Source: Chryseobacterium sp. GVT01B
Lineage (GTDB): Bacteria; Bacteroidota; Bacteroidia; Flavobacteriales; Weeksellaceae
Direction: 5' to 3'
DNA length: 64,000 bases
Assembly (NCBI RefSeq): GCF_019970045.1
Contig: NZ_JAHXYI010000001.1
Coordinates: forward strand, 676,632 to 740,631
The translations under genes were made by a program, and so were the position numbers. The notes beneath the pieces were generated by a model. The model did no database searches. It saw only the letters and a list, made by a program, of their open reading frames with translations, and was not told the DNA's origin. Below, piece by piece: positions 48,227 to 58,761 of this stretch. How positions within the stretch are numbered: the first letter of the stretch is position 1; each line of letters opens with the position of its first letter.

Positions 48227-48294
48227 TTACTGAAGTTCTTTTCAGCCATTTCCTGTGGCATTTTCAATTGTATTTGTATTAAAATATAATAGAA

Positions 48295-49239
48295 TTGAAA
48301 ACAGAACTAAACTATATAAATCTTTCGTATCAAACCAATTCTCAAAAGGAATACTATATCCCGTTAAGCTATCAGCTTTTTGGGAAAGATCTGTTTACAG
48401 CACCCATTATTTTAATCAATCATGCTCTTACCGGAAACTCAGAGGTATCCGGAGAAAAAGGCTGGTGGAAACAATTGGTGGGAGAAAATCAGATTGTTGA
48501 TACTGATCAATACACTGTTCTGTGTTTCAATATACCCGGAAACGGTTATGACGATTTTTTAATTGAAGACTATGAAGATTTCACACCTTCAGATATCGCA
48601 GCGATATTTTTAAAAGGACTTGAAACTTTACATATCAAAAACTTATATGCCATTATTGGAGGCTCTCTGGGAGGAGGGATTGCCTGGGAAATGCTTGCCA
48701 AGCAGCCGGATCTCGCAGAAATATTTATTCCTATAGCCTGTGATTACAGGACACATGACTGGCTTCATGCACAGTGTCTGGTTCAGAAATTTTTATTGAA
48801 TGATAAAGAGGAACCATTACAGAAAGCAAGAATTCATGCCATGCTGTGTTATAGAACTCCACAATCACTCAATGACAGATTTCAAAACCAATATAATCAG
48901 GACAAACAACGCCTGGAATCTGAAGACTGGTTGGTTTATCATGGTAACGCGCTAAACGAAAGATTTAGTTTAAAAGCGTACAAACTGATGAATCATCTCT
49001 TGATGAATATTAATGCTGATGAAATGGCACTGGAGAACATACAGGCACGAATGCACATGATCTCTGTAGATACAGACTTATTCTTCCCGGCTTCTGAAAT
49101 CCGAATGTGTTTTGAAAACTTAAAAGAGAAAAATAAGAATGTTTCTTATCACGAGATCCAATCTATACACGGGCACGATGCCTTCCTAATGGAATATCAA
49201 CAATTAAATAATATCATTAAAAACATTTTACAGAAGTAA
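48295..49239 (+). CDS. metX: Homoserine O-acetyltransferase-family alpha/beta hydrolase
   Basis: 314 aa. TTG start at 48295; an in-frame stop lies at 48280-48282 and the next in-frame ATG is about 135 codons in, so a non-ATG start is required. The MetX pattern is present: NHALTGNSEV, the nucleophile S124 in GGSLGGGIAWEM, an Asp at 259 or 261 in SVDTDLFFP, and His294 in HGHDAFLMEY. It acylates homoserine with acetyl- or succinyl-CoA, the first committed methionine step. It is shorter than classic MetX (about 350 aa). It lies directly under the SAM riboswitch and overlaps the homoserine dehydrogenase start by 1 bp. Confidence 0.9.
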   Translation: MKTELNYINLSYQTNSQKEYYIPLSYQLFGKDLFTAPIILINHALTGNSEVSGEKGWWKQLVGENQIVDTDQYTVLCFNIPGNGYDDFLIEDYEDFTPSDIAAIFLKGLETLHIKNLYAIIGGSLGGGIAWEMLAKQPDLAEIFIPIACDYRTHDWLHAQCLVQKFLLNDKEEPLQKARIHAMLCYRTPQSLNDRFQNQYNQDKQRLESEDWLVYHGNALNERFSLKAYKLMNHLLMNINADEMALENIQARMHMISVDTDLFFPASEIRMCFENLKEKNKNVSYHEIQSIHGHDAFLMEYQQLNNIIKNILQK

Positions 49240-50777
49240 TGAAAAATGCTAACGAAATAAAATTTTTGAAGAACAGATCAATCGTCAAATTTGAAGGAGA
49301 AGATTTCCTGGGAGAAATCGGGATTGACGGACGAATTTTTAAAGCGCTTACTTTAGCGCGTATCAGTGTGGGAGTAATCTCTCAACAGGCTATAGAAAAC
49401 GGAATTTCTATTCTGGTTCAGGAAAATGATGCTGAAAAAGCAGTCGCTTGTCTTATTGATGAATTTGAAGCAGAAAGAAAATCTGGAAAAGTTTCCCAGA
49501 TCTACAGTATCAATAATGTTTCTGTCATTGGTTTTGTGGCAGAAGATTTCAATAAAGTTTTTGCTGAACTGGCAAGAAACAATGTTTTCCCATTATTGCT
49601 GAATCAGGTTGCAGGAGAGAACAGAGTAAACATCGTAGTAACTTCTTCACAGGACGAAAAAACAAAAAACATTATAGAATCTGAAATTTTCAAGAAGCCA
49701 AAGACCGTTCATCTGGCGATCATAGGACATGGAAATGTAGGGAAAACCTTGATAGAACAGGTACTGGAATCTTCTGAAGAGATTAAAAGACGTAAAAAAA
49801 TAGACCTTAAAGTAGTGGCGGTGGCCAATTCAAAGAAAATTGCCTTCAACAAAAAAGGATTTGATGCAAATTGGAATGATGAAGTTTTGACTGCAGAACA
49901 TCCTTCAAGTGTTCAGGAGCTTATTAATTTCTCCAACGAAAACCAGCTGGAAAACCTTATCGTTGTGGATAACACGGCAAGTAAGGATTTTGTGAAAAAC
50001 TATCACGCTTTGGCAGAAAACGGATTCGATCTGGTTTCCTCAAACAAGATTTTTAATACCCTTCCGATTGAAGAATACAGAAAACTAAGATATACGTTGA
50101 ATAAAAACAACAGACGTTATCTCTATGAAACCAATGTGGGTGCGGGATTACCGTTAATTGATACCATCAAATTATTACACCTTTCAGGAGAAAATATCAC
50201 AAGAATTAAAGGAGTATTCTCCGGAACATTAAGCTATGTGTTCAACAATTTTTCTTTAAGAGACTATAAATTTTCAACCATCATCAATGAAGCTTTGGAG
50301 AAGGGATATACAGAACCGGATCCAAGAGAAGACCTGTCAGGAAATGATGTAGCAAGAAAATTATTGATTTTGGCCAGAGAATTAGACTTAATCAACGAAT
50401 TCGGAGATATCAATATTCAGAATCTTGTTCCGGAAAGCTTACTTGAGGTTTCAAAATCAGAATTCCTTTCAAGACTTGAAGAACTGGATGAAGAATATCA
50501 GAAAATAAAAGAAAATCAGGAACCCGAACATGTATTGAGATATGTGGGAGATCTGCACGGTGATCTACAGAAAGATAAAGGAGAGTTGGATGTGAAATTG
50601 ATTTCAGTTCCGGCAACATCTGCATTAGGACAGCTGAAAGGTTCAGATTCAATCTTTGAAATTTATACAGAAAGTTATGGTGAAAATCCAATTGTGATTA
50701 TGGGAGCTGGAGCCGGAGCACAGGTCACAGCAAGAGGAGTATTCGGAGATATTTTAAGAGTAAGTGAAACGAAATAA
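49239..50777 (+). CDS. Homoserine dehydrogenase with N-terminal ACT-like domains
   Basis: 512 aa. Residues about 1-150 look like the paired ACT domains of bifunctional aspartokinase-homoserine dehydrogenase (SVIGFVAEDFNKVFAELA, VNIVVTSSQDEKTKNII), but the aspartokinase catalytic domain is absent. The NAD(P)-binding motif is LAIIGHGNVGKTL (about 158-170). Catalytic segments are VSSNKIFNT, ETNVGAGLPLIDTI, RIKGVFSGTLSYVFNN and GYTEPDPREDLSGNDVARK. It reduces aspartate semialdehyde to homoserine. The start overlaps metX (TAATG). The ACT part probably retains amino-acid feedback control. Confidence 0.93.
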   Translation: MKNANEIKFLKNRSIVKFEGEDFLGEIGIDGRIFKALTLARISVGVISQQAIENGISILVQENDAEKAVACLIDEFEAERKSGKVSQIYSINNVSVIGFVAEDFNKVFAELARNNVFPLLLNQVAGENRVNIVVTSSQDEKTKNIIESEIFKKPKTVHLAIIGHGNVGKTLIEQVLESSEEIKRRKKIDLKVVAVANSKKIAFNKKGFDANWNDEVLTAEHPSSVQELINFSNENQLENLIVVDNTASKDFVKNYHALAENGFDLVSSNKIFNTLPIEEYRKLRYTLNKNNRRYLYETNVGAGLPLIDTIKLLHLSGENITRIKGVFSGTLSYVFNNFSLRDYKFSTIINEALEKGYTEPDPREDLSGNDVARKLLILARELDLINEFGDINIQNLVPESLLEVSKSEFLSRLEELDEEYQKIKENQEPEHVLRYVGDLHGDLQKDKGELDVKLISVPATSALGQLKGSDSIFEIYTESYGENPIVIMGAGAGAQVTARGVFGDILRVSETK

Positions 50778-50796
50778 TATTTAACTATAACAATCT

Positions 50797-50880
50797 ACCA
50801 GTTTAGCAGTGTAACAATTACTGCAATTGTCATTCTGAGCATAGCGAAGAATCTGATGGTTACACTGCCAAATTGCCAAA
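50797..50880. repeat. Dispersed repeat with imperfect terminal inverted arms
   Basis: Outer arms 50797-50815 and 50861-50879 match in 15 of 19 positions. The centre contains GTCATTCTGAGCATAGCGA (50830-50848), a widespread type of intergenic repeat. It lies between homoserine dehydrogenase and the sulfhydrylase gene. Confidence 0.6.
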
Positions 50881-50890
50881 TTAAAACTAT

Positions 50891-52051
50891 ATGGGAAATT
50901 TTGAAACATCAGCAATAAGAACCCAGACTGAAAGAACCCAGTTTGACGAGCATTCTACACCATTATACCTTACGTCCAGTTTTATATTTCAGGATGCTGA
51001 GGATATGAGAGCAAGCTTTGCTGAAGAAAAACCTAAAAATTTATACAGCCGTTTTTCCAATCCTAACGTAACAGAGTTTACAGATAAGATCGCTAAAATG
51101 GAAGGCGCAGAAGCCGGATATGCTTTTGCAACCGGGATGGCAGCCATTTATTCTACATTTGCAGCTTTATTGAATGCCGGAGATCATATCGTAAGCTGCC
51201 AGTCAGTTTTCGGTTCTACGCATACATTATTCACTAAGTATTTCCCGAAATGGAATATTGAAACCTCTTATTTCAAAGCAGAAGATGCAGCGAATGTTGA
51301 GCAATATATCAAACCGAATACTAAGATCCTATACCTTGAAACGCCTACCAACCCGGCTATTGAAATCCTGGACCTGGAGTTTTTCGGTCAGATTGCGAAA
51401 AAACACAATCTTATTTTTATTGTAGATAATTGTTTTGCAACACCTTATCTTCAGCAGCCCATCAAATATGGTGCAGATATTGTTGTACATTCAGCAACGA
51501 AATTGATTGACGGACAGGGAAGAGTTTTAGGAGGAATAGCAGTAGGAAAAGAAGACCTGATCAGAGAAATTTATCTTTTCGCAAGAAATACAGGTCCTGC
51601 ATTGTCTCCTTTTAATGCGTGGGTATTATCAAAAAGCCTTGAAACATTGGCCATTCGTGTAGAAAAACATTGTGAGAATGCATTAAAGGTAGCCGAATTT
51701 TTAGAAAGCCATCCGAACGTAGAATTAGTAAAATATCCATTCCTGAAATCCCACCCGAGTTATGAAGTTGCCAAAAAGCAGATGAAACTTGGAGGAAATA
51801 TCGTGGCATTTGAAATCAAGGGCGGAATAGAAGGTGGAAGAAACTTTTTAGATAAGATACAAATGTGTTCGCTTTCTGCCAATTTAGGTGATACAAGAAC
51901 GATTGTTACTCACCCGGCATCTACAACACACTCTAAACTGTCAGACGAAGAAAGAAATGAAGTAGGGATTACAGCGGGATTAGTACGCTGCTCAGTAGGA
52001 TTGGAAAATATTGAAGATATCATTGCAGATCTTAAACAGGCCTTAGACTAG
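50891..52051 (+). CDS. metZ: Trans-sulfuration PLP enzyme, O-succinyl/acetylhomoserine sulfhydrylase-like
   Basis: 386 aa. Cys/Met metabolism PLP family: YSRFSNPNVTEF near the N-terminus, FATGMAAIYSTF (PLP phosphate binding), TPTNPAIEILD, VDNCFATPYLQQP, and the PLP Lys204 in HSATKLIDGQGR. The motif set fits MetZ/MetY rather than cystathionine gamma-synthase, though specificity cannot be fixed by eye. It would condense the MetX product with sulfide to homocysteine. It lies in the SAM-riboswitch regulon after a repeat-containing spacer of 113 bp. Confidence 0.9.
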   Translation: MGNFETSAIRTQTERTQFDEHSTPLYLTSSFIFQDAEDMRASFAEEKPKNLYSRFSNPNVTEFTDKIAKMEGAEAGYAFATGMAAIYSTFAALLNAGDHIVSCQSVFGSTHTLFTKYFPKWNIETSYFKAEDAANVEQYIKPNTKILYLETPTNPAIEILDLEFFGQIAKKHNLIFIVDNCFATPYLQQPIKYGADIVVHSATKLIDGQGRVLGGIAVGKEDLIREIYLFARNTGPALSPFNAWVLSKSLETLAIRVEKHCENALKVAEFLESHPNVELVKYPFLKSHPSYEVAKKQMKLGGNIVAFEIKGGIEGGRNFLDKIQMCSLSANLGDTRTIVTHPASTTHSKLSDEERNEVGITAGLVRCSVGLENIEDIIADLKQALD

Positions 52052-52097
52052 TTCAATAGGAGCAGGCTAAGGCTTATGATGACCAAAATAGATAAAA

Positions 52098-53108
52098 ATG
52101 AAAAATTCAGAACAATTATATAAAGCGTTATCCGAAAGAATTCTAATTCTTGACGGTGCAATGGGAACGATGCTTCAGAGATATAAGTTTGAAGAAGAAG
52201 ACTATCGGGGAGAGCGTTTCAAAGACTGGGAGTATCCGGTAAAAGGAAATAATGACCTTCTTTCTCTGACGCAGCCTCAGGCCATTGAGGAAGTTCACAA
52301 GAAATACCTGGAAGCAAGTGCTGATATCATAGAAACCAATACCTTTTCAGGGACTACCATTGCTATGGCAGATTATCATATGGAAGAATTGGTGTATGAA
52401 CTGAACTATGAGTCTGCAAAGATTGCCAGAAAAGCCTGTGATGAGTACACCGCAAAAAATCCGGATAAGCCGAGATTTGTAGCAGGATCTATCGGGCCAA
52501 CGAACAGAACAGCGAGTTTAAGCCCTGATGTCAATGATCCCGGATACAGAGCCATTACTTTTGAAGAACTGAGAGTGGCTTATAAACAGCAGTGTGAAGC
52601 TTTGCTGGATGGAGGTTCAGATATCCTTTTGGTAGAAACCATCTTTGATACACTGAATGCGAAAGCCGCTTTGTTTGCCATTGATGAACTGCAGGATGAA
52701 AGAGGAATCAAAATTCCAATCATGGTTTCAGGAACCATTACCGATGCTTCAGGAAGAACTTTGAGCGGACAGACGGCAGAAGCTTTCCTGATCTCCGTTT
52801 CCCACCTGAATTTATTAAGTGTAGGTTTCAACTGTGCACTGGGAGCAGATCAGCTGACTCCTTATCTTGAAACACTGGCCCATAACTCGGAATTCTATGT
52901 TTCAGCATATCCGAATGCAGGTTTACCCAATGCTTTTGGAAAATATGATGAAACTCCTGAAGATATGGCAAGACAGATCAAAGAATATGTTGAAAAAGGA
53001 TTGATCAATATTATCGGAGGATGTTGCGGAACTACTCCTGAGCATATAAAGGCGATTGCAGATTTGGTGGAAAAATATCCGCCTAGAAAATTGAGAGAAT
53101 TTGTCTGA
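52098..53108 (+). CDS. metH: Methionine synthase N-terminal part (homocysteine S-methyltransferase domain)
   Basis: 336 aa. Contains only the homocysteine-binding barrel of Met[13 protein letters not shown] near the N-terminus, [44 protein letters not shown], and zinc-binding Cys residues in FNCALGADQ and [10 protein letters not shown]. The pterin, B12 and activation domains are encoded separately at 54285, after a desaturase gene. The two polypeptides must assemble, or work in sequence, to give cobalamin-dependent methionine synthase. Confidence 0.93.
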   Translation: MKNSEQLYKALSERILILDGAMGTMLQRYKFEEEDYRGERFKDWEYPVKGNNDLLSLTQPQAIEEVHKKYLEASADIIETNTFSGTTIAMADYHMEELVYELNYESAKIARKACDEYTAKNPDKPRFVAGSIGPTNRTASLSPDVNDPGYRAITFEELRVAYKQQCEALLDGGSDILLVETIFDTLNAKAALFAIDELQDERGIKIPIMVSGTITDASGRTLSGQTAEAFLISVSHLNLLSVGFNCALGADQLTPYLETLAHNSEFYVSAYPNAGLPNAFGKYDETPEDMARQIKEYVEKGLINIIGGCCGTTPEHIKAIADLVEKYPPRKLREFV

Positions 53109-53191
53109 TTTGATAGATTTTTTTAATTAAAATCAATAATGAAGGCTCGGTTATAAATATTATCTTTAAATAAACCACAAAATTTAATGTA

Positions 53192-54283
53192 ATGGAAAAG
53201 CCGATTTACTTAAAAGATTCAGAAGACATCAAACTCTTTAATGAATTGAGAAAGAAAGTGAACAAGAGAGTGGAAGCCATTTCTGAAAACAGAGATATCT
53301 ATATTCAGATCAAAGCAGTTATTCTGCCGATGGTTTATCTGGGATTATACTTCCTTGCTCTTTTTAATGCTGAAAAGCACTGGATCTATATATTGAGTTT
53401 TGTGTTAATGGGAATCTCCCTTGTTTTAATTTATTTGAACCTGATTCATGAAGCAGCCCATAACAATATCTATAAAAGTAAAAAGCTGAATAATTTAGTC
53501 CTTCATATTTTTGATTTTATAGGAGCTAATTCCTACATCTGGAAGAAAAGACACATTGCAAGCCATCATGCCTATCCGAATGTGGACGGATGGGACACGG
53601 ATATAGAACAGAGCGGATTGCTTTTAATTGTACCGTGGATCAAAGCAAAAGGAGTACAGAAGTATCAGGATAAGTTTTTCTTTTTAGTTTATCCGTTGTA
53701 TTTGTTCAACTGGATGTTTATACGAGACTTTAGAGATTTCTTTGATAAGGAAAGGGTGATTTTAAAAACTCAGGGACAAATACCTGTTAAGGAAAAAATA
53801 AAAATGATCAGTTATAAGCTGTTCTACTTCTTTTATCAGATTGTGATTCCTATTGTGTTCTTTAAAGTATCAGTAGGATTGGCTTTGGGTGCGTGGTTTT
53901 TACAGGTGATTTCAGCAAGTATTTTTGCATTGTTTGTTTTACTGCCTTTGCATCCGCTTCCTGATAATGCTTTTCCGAGATTAAATAAAGAGAATGGTCT
54001 TCCATTCAGCTGGCTTCGTCACCAGTTTGAAGTGACGAACGATTTAAAAGAAAATAACTGGCTGGTAAGAAATATGTTGGGAAATTTCAATTTTCATGTG
54101 GCCCATCACCTGTTTCCAAATTACAGTTATATGTATTACAACGAGATCACAGAGGAGATTGAAGAATTTGCCAGAGAATATGATCTTGCTTATAAAAGAT
54201 TTCCACTGTTGACTGCTTTAAGCAAGCATAGGGATTTATTGAGGCAGAATGCAAATAATGCCTACTATATTTTAGAAGAATAA
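53192..54283 (+). CDS. Fatty-acid desaturase between the two metH parts
   Basis: 363 aa membrane di-iron desaturase. Histidine boxes are HEAAH (86-90), HIASHH (121-126) and HVAHH (302-306). Four or so transmembrane segments lie at about 40-80 and 200-250. No cytochrome b5 domain is fused. It likely introduces a double bond in acyl lipids with an unknown electron donor. It sits 83 bp after metH-N and only 1 bp before metH-C, so metH-C is translated from a transcript through this gene. No metabolic link between the desaturase and methionine synthesis is obvious. Confidence 0.92.
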   Translation: MEKPIYLKDSEDIKLFNELRKKVNKRVEAISENRDIYIQIKAVILPMVYLGLYFLALFNAEKHWIYILSFVLMGISLVLIYLNLIHEAAHNNIYKSKKLNNLVLHIFDFIGANSYIWKKRHIASHHAYPNVDGWDTDIEQSGLLLIVPWIKAKGVQKYQDKFFFLVYPLYLFNWMFIRDFRDFFDKERVILKTQGQIPVKEKIKMISYKLFYFFYQIVIPIVFFKVSVGLALGAWFLQVISASIFALFVLLPLHPLPDNAFPRLNKENGLPFSWLRHQFEVTNDLKENNWLVRNMLGNFNFHVAHHLFPNYSYMYYNEITEEIEEFAREYDLAYKRFPLLTALSKHRDLLRQNANNAYYILEE

Positions 54284-54284
54284 A

Positions 54285-56945
54285 ATGAAATATTTAAGAT
54301 TATCAGGCCTGGAGCCTCTTATCATAACCCCGGAGAGTAATTTCATCAATGTTGGTGAAAGGACCAATGTTGCCGGTTCCAAAAAATTTTTAAGACTGAT
54401 CAAAGAGGAGAAGTTCTCTGAAGCATTAGATATTGCCCGCCATCAGGTAGAAGGAGGCGCCCAGATCCTGGATGTCAACTTCGATGATGGATTGATTGAT
54501 GGAAAAGCATCCATGATCAAATTCCTGAATTTAATTGCCTCTGAACCGGACATCGCAAGAATCCCGATTATGGTAGATTCTTCTAAATGGGAAATTCTGG
54601 AAGCCGGTCTTCAGGTAGCGCAGGGAAAATGTGTGGTAAATTCTATCAGCTTAAAAGAAGGTGAGGAAGAATTTATCAAACATGCAAAAGCAATTAAAAG
54701 ATACGGAGCAGCAGTCATTGTAATGGCATTTGATGAGGTGGGACAGGCTGACAATTTTGACCGGAGAATTGAAATTTCAAAACGTTCTTATGATATCTTA
54801 GTCAACCAGCTTGGCTTTCCGGCAGAAGATATCATTTTCGACTTAAATATCTTTCCTGTGGCAACGGGAATGGATGAACACAGAAGAAATGCCATCGATT
54901 TTATAGAAGCTACACGCTGGGTAAGGCAAAACCTTCCTTATGCATCCGTAAGTGGAGGAGTGAGTAATGTTTCTTTCTCTTTCCGTGGAAATGATACAGT
55001 GAGAGAAGCCATGCATTCCGTATTCCTTTACCATGCTATTCAGGCAGGAATGAACATTGGTATTGTAAACCCGGCGATGCTGGAAGTTTATGATGAGATC
55101 AATAAAGAATTACTGGAGCTTGTAGAAGACGTGATCCTGGATAAAAGAGAAGATGCTACAGAAAGACTTCTTGATTATTCAGAAAAACATAAATCAGTCA
55201 AAAAAGAAAAGACCGAAGACTTAGAATGGAGAAACAATCCACTACAGGAAAGAATTACCTATGCCTTGGTAAAAGGTATCGACCGTTTTATTGAAGAAGA
55301 TGTAGAAGAAGCTAGACAATCAGCAGCAAGACCACTTCATGTTATCGAAATTAATCTGATGACGGGAATGGGAGTGGTAGGAGATTTATTCGGAAGTGGG
55401 AAAATGTTCCTGCCTCAGGTAGTAAAATCTGCAAGAGTAATGAAAAAAGCGGTAGCTTATTTACAGCCTTTCATTGAAGCTGAAAAAGACGGAGCAAAAC
55501 CTGCCAATGGAAAAATCCTGATGGCAACTGTAAAAGGAGACGTTCATGATATCGGTAAAAATATTGTGAGTGTTGTTTTGGGGTGTAACAACTATGAAAT
55601 CGTCGACCTTGGAGTAATGGTTCCTGCTGAAAAGATTATCCAGACTGCTATTGCAGAAAAAGTAGACGTTATTGGACTGAGCGGATTGATAACACCAAGT
55701 TTGGATGAAATGGTGTATATCGCTTCAGAATTAGAAAGACAAAATTTGGATTTTCCTTTATTAATAGGTGGTGCTACAACTTCAAAAGCACATACCGCGG
55801 TGAAAATCGATTTAAAATATAAAAATGCAGTCGTTCACGTAAATGATGCCTCAAGAGCTGTAAACGTTGTGAGCTCATTGTTGGGTGACAGAAATAAAGA
55901 ATACGTTTCGGATTTAAAGAATGACTATTCCGATTTCAGAGAAAAGTTCCTGAACAGACAAGTGGATAAAGATTATGTCTCCATTGAAGAAGCAAGAGAA
56001 AATCATTTTAAAATTGATTGGGAAAACGAAGATATCTTCACTCCGAATACTGTAGGAATAAAAGTAATCGAGAATCAGGATTTAAGAGAACTTCTTCCTT
56101 TCATCGACTGGTCTCCGTTTTTCAGAAGCTGGGATCTGCATGGGAAATACCCGAATATCTTAGAAGATGAGGTGGTGGGCGCTCAGGCAAAAGAATTATT
56201 CAAAGATGCTCAGGTAATCCTGAAAAGAATTCTGGATGAGAAACTGTTGACGGCAAAAGCCATCTTCGGAATCTTTAAAGCCAATTCCAATGAATCCGAT
56301 GATATCTTAATTTTTGATGAAAATAACACTGAGCAGGCAAAATTTTTAACCCTTAGACAGCAGGCTCAGAGATCAAAAGGAAAAGACTATTTAGCTCTAA
56401 GTGATTTCATCGCTCCTCAAAGCTCTGGAAAAACCGATTATGTGGGAGCATTCTGCGTAACCACCGGATTTGGAACTGATGAACTGTCTGCAGAATACGA
56501 AAAAGCCAATGATGATTACAACTCCATCATGGTAAAAGCCTTGGCAGACCGTTTTGCAGAGGCCTACGCTGAATTTTTACACAAAAAAGTAAGAACGGAA
56601 TATTGGGGGTATGCCAATCAGGAAACCTTAAGCAATGAAGAGCTTATCGCTGAAAAATATAAAGGAATCCGTCCGGCTCCGGGATATCCGGCTTGCCCTG
56701 ATCATCTGGAAAAGAAAACAATCTGGGATCTTTTAAAAGTAGAAGAAAATACAGGCGTTTTCCTTACAGAAAGCCTTGCGATGTTCCCAACCGCATCTGT
56801 TTCCGGATATTATTTCGGAAGCCCGTATGCCAAATATTTCGGATTAGGAAAAATTACAGAAGACCAGCTTAACGATTATGCAGCAAGAAGAGGTTGTAGC
56901 ATCCAGGAAGCAAAAAAATGGTTGTCACCAAATTTAGCAGATTAA
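54285..56945 (+). CDS. metH: Methionine synthase C-terminal part (pterin, cobalamin and activation domains)
   Basis: 886 aa. The pterin-binding domain covers about 1-270 ([41 protein letters not shown]). The cap and cobalamin domains follow (about 310-540) with the axial ligand H421 in [10 protein letters not shown] and [13 protein letters not shown]. The SAM-dependent reactivation domain is at the C-terminus with [12 protein letters not shown] and [13 protein letters not shown]. It takes the methyl group from methyltetrahydrofolate and, with the N-terminal protein of 52098-53108, gives methionine. metF follows after 7 bp. All domains missing from the N-terminal gene are here and complete. 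Confidence 0.96.
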   Translation: MKYLRLSGLEPLIITPESNFINVGERTNVAGSKKFLRLIKEEKFSEALDIARHQVEGGAQILDVNFDDGLIDGKASMIKFLNLIASEPDIARIPIMVDSSKWEILEAGLQVAQGKCVVNSISLKEGEEEFIKHAKAIKRYGAAVIVMAFDEVGQADNFDRRIEISKRSYDILVNQLGFPAEDIIFDLNIFPVATGMDEHRRNAIDFIEATRWVRQNLPYASVSGGVSNVSFSFRGNDTVREAMHSVFLYHAIQAGMNIGIVNPAMLEVYDEINKELLELVEDVILDKREDATERLLDYSEKHKSVKKEKTEDLEWRNNPLQERITYALVKGIDRFIEEDVEEARQSAARPLHVIEINLMTGMGVVGDLFGSGKMFLPQVVKSARVMKKAVAYLQPFIEAEKDGAKPANGKILMATVKGDVHDIGKNIVSVVLGCNNYEIVDLGVMVPAEKIIQTAIAEKVDVIGLSGLITPSLDEMVYIASELERQNLDFPLLIGGATTSKAHTAVKIDLKYKNAVVHVNDASRAVNVVSSLLGDRNKEYVSDLKNDYSDFREKFLNRQVDKDYVSIEEARENHFKIDWENEDIFTPNTVGIKVIENQDLRELLPFIDWSPFFRSWDLHGKYPNILEDEVVGAQAKELFKDAQVILKRILDEKLLTAKAIFGIFKANSNESDDILIFDENNTEQAKFLTLRQQAQRSKGKDYLALSDFIAPQSSGKTDYVGAFCVTTGFGTDELSAEYEKANDDYNSIMVKALADRFAEAYAEFLHKKVRTEYWGYANQETLSNEELIAEKYKGIRPAPGYPACPDHLEKKTIWDLLKVEENTGVFLTESLAMFPTASVSGYYFGSPYAKYFGLGKITEDQLNDYAARRGCSIQEAKKWLSPNLAD

Positions 56946-56952
56946 AATTGAC

Positions 56953-57912
56953 ATGAAGATAACAGAACACATTAAAAATGCAAATGGAAAAACTTTATTC
57001 TCCTTAGAAGTTGTTCCGCCACAAAAGGGAATAGGTATTGAAGATCTGTATACAAACATAGACCCATTGATGGAATTCAAACCGCCCTTCATTGATGTTA
57101 CAACATCCAGAGAAGAATATATTTATTTAGACAAAGGAAATGGTTTGATGGAGCGTCGTATCACGAGAATGCGCCCTGGAACTCTGGGAATTTGTGCTGC
57201 TATTCAACATAAATATAATGTAGATACAGTTCCACACCTTCTTTGCGGAGGTTTTACCAAAGAAGAAACAGAATATCTGCTGGTAGATTGTATGTACCTT
57301 GGGATTGATAATGTAATGGCTCTAAGAGGAGATGCTATGAAAGGACATCAGTATTTTGAGCCTACTCAGGGAGGGCATGCGAGTGCTATGGATCTTGTGG
57401 ATCAGATCAATAACCTGGGAAGAGGAAAATACCTTCATAATGAAGAGCAGGTTTGTGATGAGCTTAACAAGTTCTGCATCGGTGTTGCGGGATATCCGGA
57501 AAAACATATGGAAGCTCCTTCCATGAATTACGACCTGAAATGGTTGAAACAAAAAGTAGATGCCGGAGCAGATTATATTGTTACCCAAATGTTTTTTGAC
57601 AATAAAAAGTATATAGAATTCGTTCAGAAAGCAAGAGAGATGGGAATTACGGTTCCTATTATTCCCGGGATTAAGCCAATTGCTACAAAGAAGCATTTAA
57701 AAATACTGCCTCAGGTATTCAAAATAGACCTTCCCGAAGAACTCATCAATGAAGTGGAAAACGCAAAAAATAATGAAGCAGTGAAGCAGATCGGAGTAGA
57801 ATGGGCAATTGCCCAATGCAAAGAATTGCTGGATTTTGGAGTTCCTGTTCTGCATTTTTACTCCATGGGTAAGAGTGATAACATAAAAAAAGTAGCCGGT
57901 GAGCTATTCTAA
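56953..57912 (+). CDS. metF: 5,10-Methylenetetrahydrofolate reductase
   Basis: 319 aa FAD-dependent TIM-barrel enzyme that makes 5-methyltetrahydrofolate, the methyl donor of MetH. Landmarks are FSLEVVPPQKG (16-26), FIDVTTSREEY, PHLLCGGFTKEE, MALRGD, HASAMDLVDQI and YIVTQMFFDNKKY. The length is usual. It is the last gene of the methionine series and ends at a strong terminator. Confidence 0.96.
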   Translation: MKITEHIKNANGKTLFSLEVVPPQKGIGIEDLYTNIDPLMEFKPPFIDVTTSREEYIYLDKGNGLMERRITRMRPGTLGICAAIQHKYNVDTVPHLLCGGFTKEETEYLLVDCMYLGIDNVMALRGDAMKGHQYFEPTQGGHASAMDLVDQINNLGRGKYLHNEEQVCDELNKFCIGVAGYPEKHMEAPSMNYDLKWLKQKVDAGADYIVTQMFFDNKKYIEFVQKAREMGITVPIIPGIKPIATKKHLKILPQVFKIDLPEELINEVENAKNNEAVKQIGVEWAIAQCKELLDFGVPVLHFYSMGKSDNIKKVAGELF

Positions 57913-57932
57913 TAAAAGTACCAAAATGAAGG

Positions 57933-57968
57933 AACCCCTGTGATTTTCACAGGGGTTTATTTTTTTAT
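57933..57968. terminator. Terminator after metF
   Basis: Perfect 11-bp arms (57933-57943 and 57947-57957) followed by TTATTTTTTT. The convergent hypothetical gene ends within its tail. Confidence 0.85.
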
Positions 57969-58672
57969 TGATTTAGGAATTTAACCAGCTTAATGAGGTC
58001 TTCTTCTTTATTTATTTTAATATTATTAGATTTCGCGAATTTTTCAATTTCATCCTTTTTTGCTGGAAAAGCATCAGCGATTTCTTTTACTTTCTTTGGC
58101 TTCTTAATATATCCTGATTCTGTCTTGATATAATAGACAGGATCTAAAGTTTTAAAAAAAGCTGCTTTATCAGTTGCATATGAATTGGCTGCAGGAATGG
58201 CATCTTGAAATTTAACCTTTATTTTTTTGTACAGAGGGAGTTTACCATTAATTAATTCAAAAAAATAACCACTCAGGTCATCATTAGTTTTTAATAATAC
58301 TATAGTACTTTTAGGCGAAATAATTTCAATTCTGGAAAACTGTTCTTCTTTAGGTAGTACTAATGGTTTACCTTCTTTCTGAAATTCTACTTCATCTTTA
58401 TAACTATTATATCTTACAGGTACTTTTTCAACATTTTCAGCTACATTAGCAAGGTGAAATTCAGCATTGTAATAAGGAGAACCGGCTATCTCATCATACT
58501 TTAATGCTCTTCCAAAGTTTTCTGATCGTACTCCAAATACTGCATGATCTCCTCCAAGACTATTGACGGACATTGTACTTGAGTAGCTGGATGAGTAGTT
58601 GTTAGGTGTGAAATCTTGTGCATATGCAATGCATGAAGCAACCAGTAAGGCACTTATAATTACTTTTCTCAT
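57965..58672 (-). CDS. Secreted protein of unknown function
   Basis: 235 aa from the start at 58672 (MRKVIISALLVASCIAYAQ), which gives a clean signal peptide; a start nine codons upstream exists but buries it. The mature part is Lys-rich with beta-strand-like segments (FSRIEIISPKSTIVLL, YFFELINGKLPLYKKIKVKF) and a C-terminal helical region with repeated Lys/Glu (IKKPKKVKEIADAFPAKKDE). I recognise no family. It is monocistronic, convergent with metF. Confidence 0.72.
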   Translation of the reverse strand: MRKVIISALLVASCIAYAQDFTPNNYSSSYSSTMSVNSLGGDHAVFGVRSENFGRALKYDEIAGSPYYNAEFHLANVAENVEKVPVRYNSYKDEVEFQKEGKPLVLPKEEQFSRIEIISPKSTIVLLKTNDDLSGYFFELINGKLPLYKKIKVKFQDAIPAANSYATDKAAFFKTLDPVYYIKTESGYIKKPKKVKEIADAFPAKKDEIEKFAKSNNIKINKEEDLIKLVKFLNQ

Positions 58673-58761
58673 TTTGTTAGTTTTATTTAAAGTTTTCAAA
58701 AGTTATTTTCAAAAATACAACTATTATTCTTAAAGTAATAAAATTTTATTGATGTATTTAA

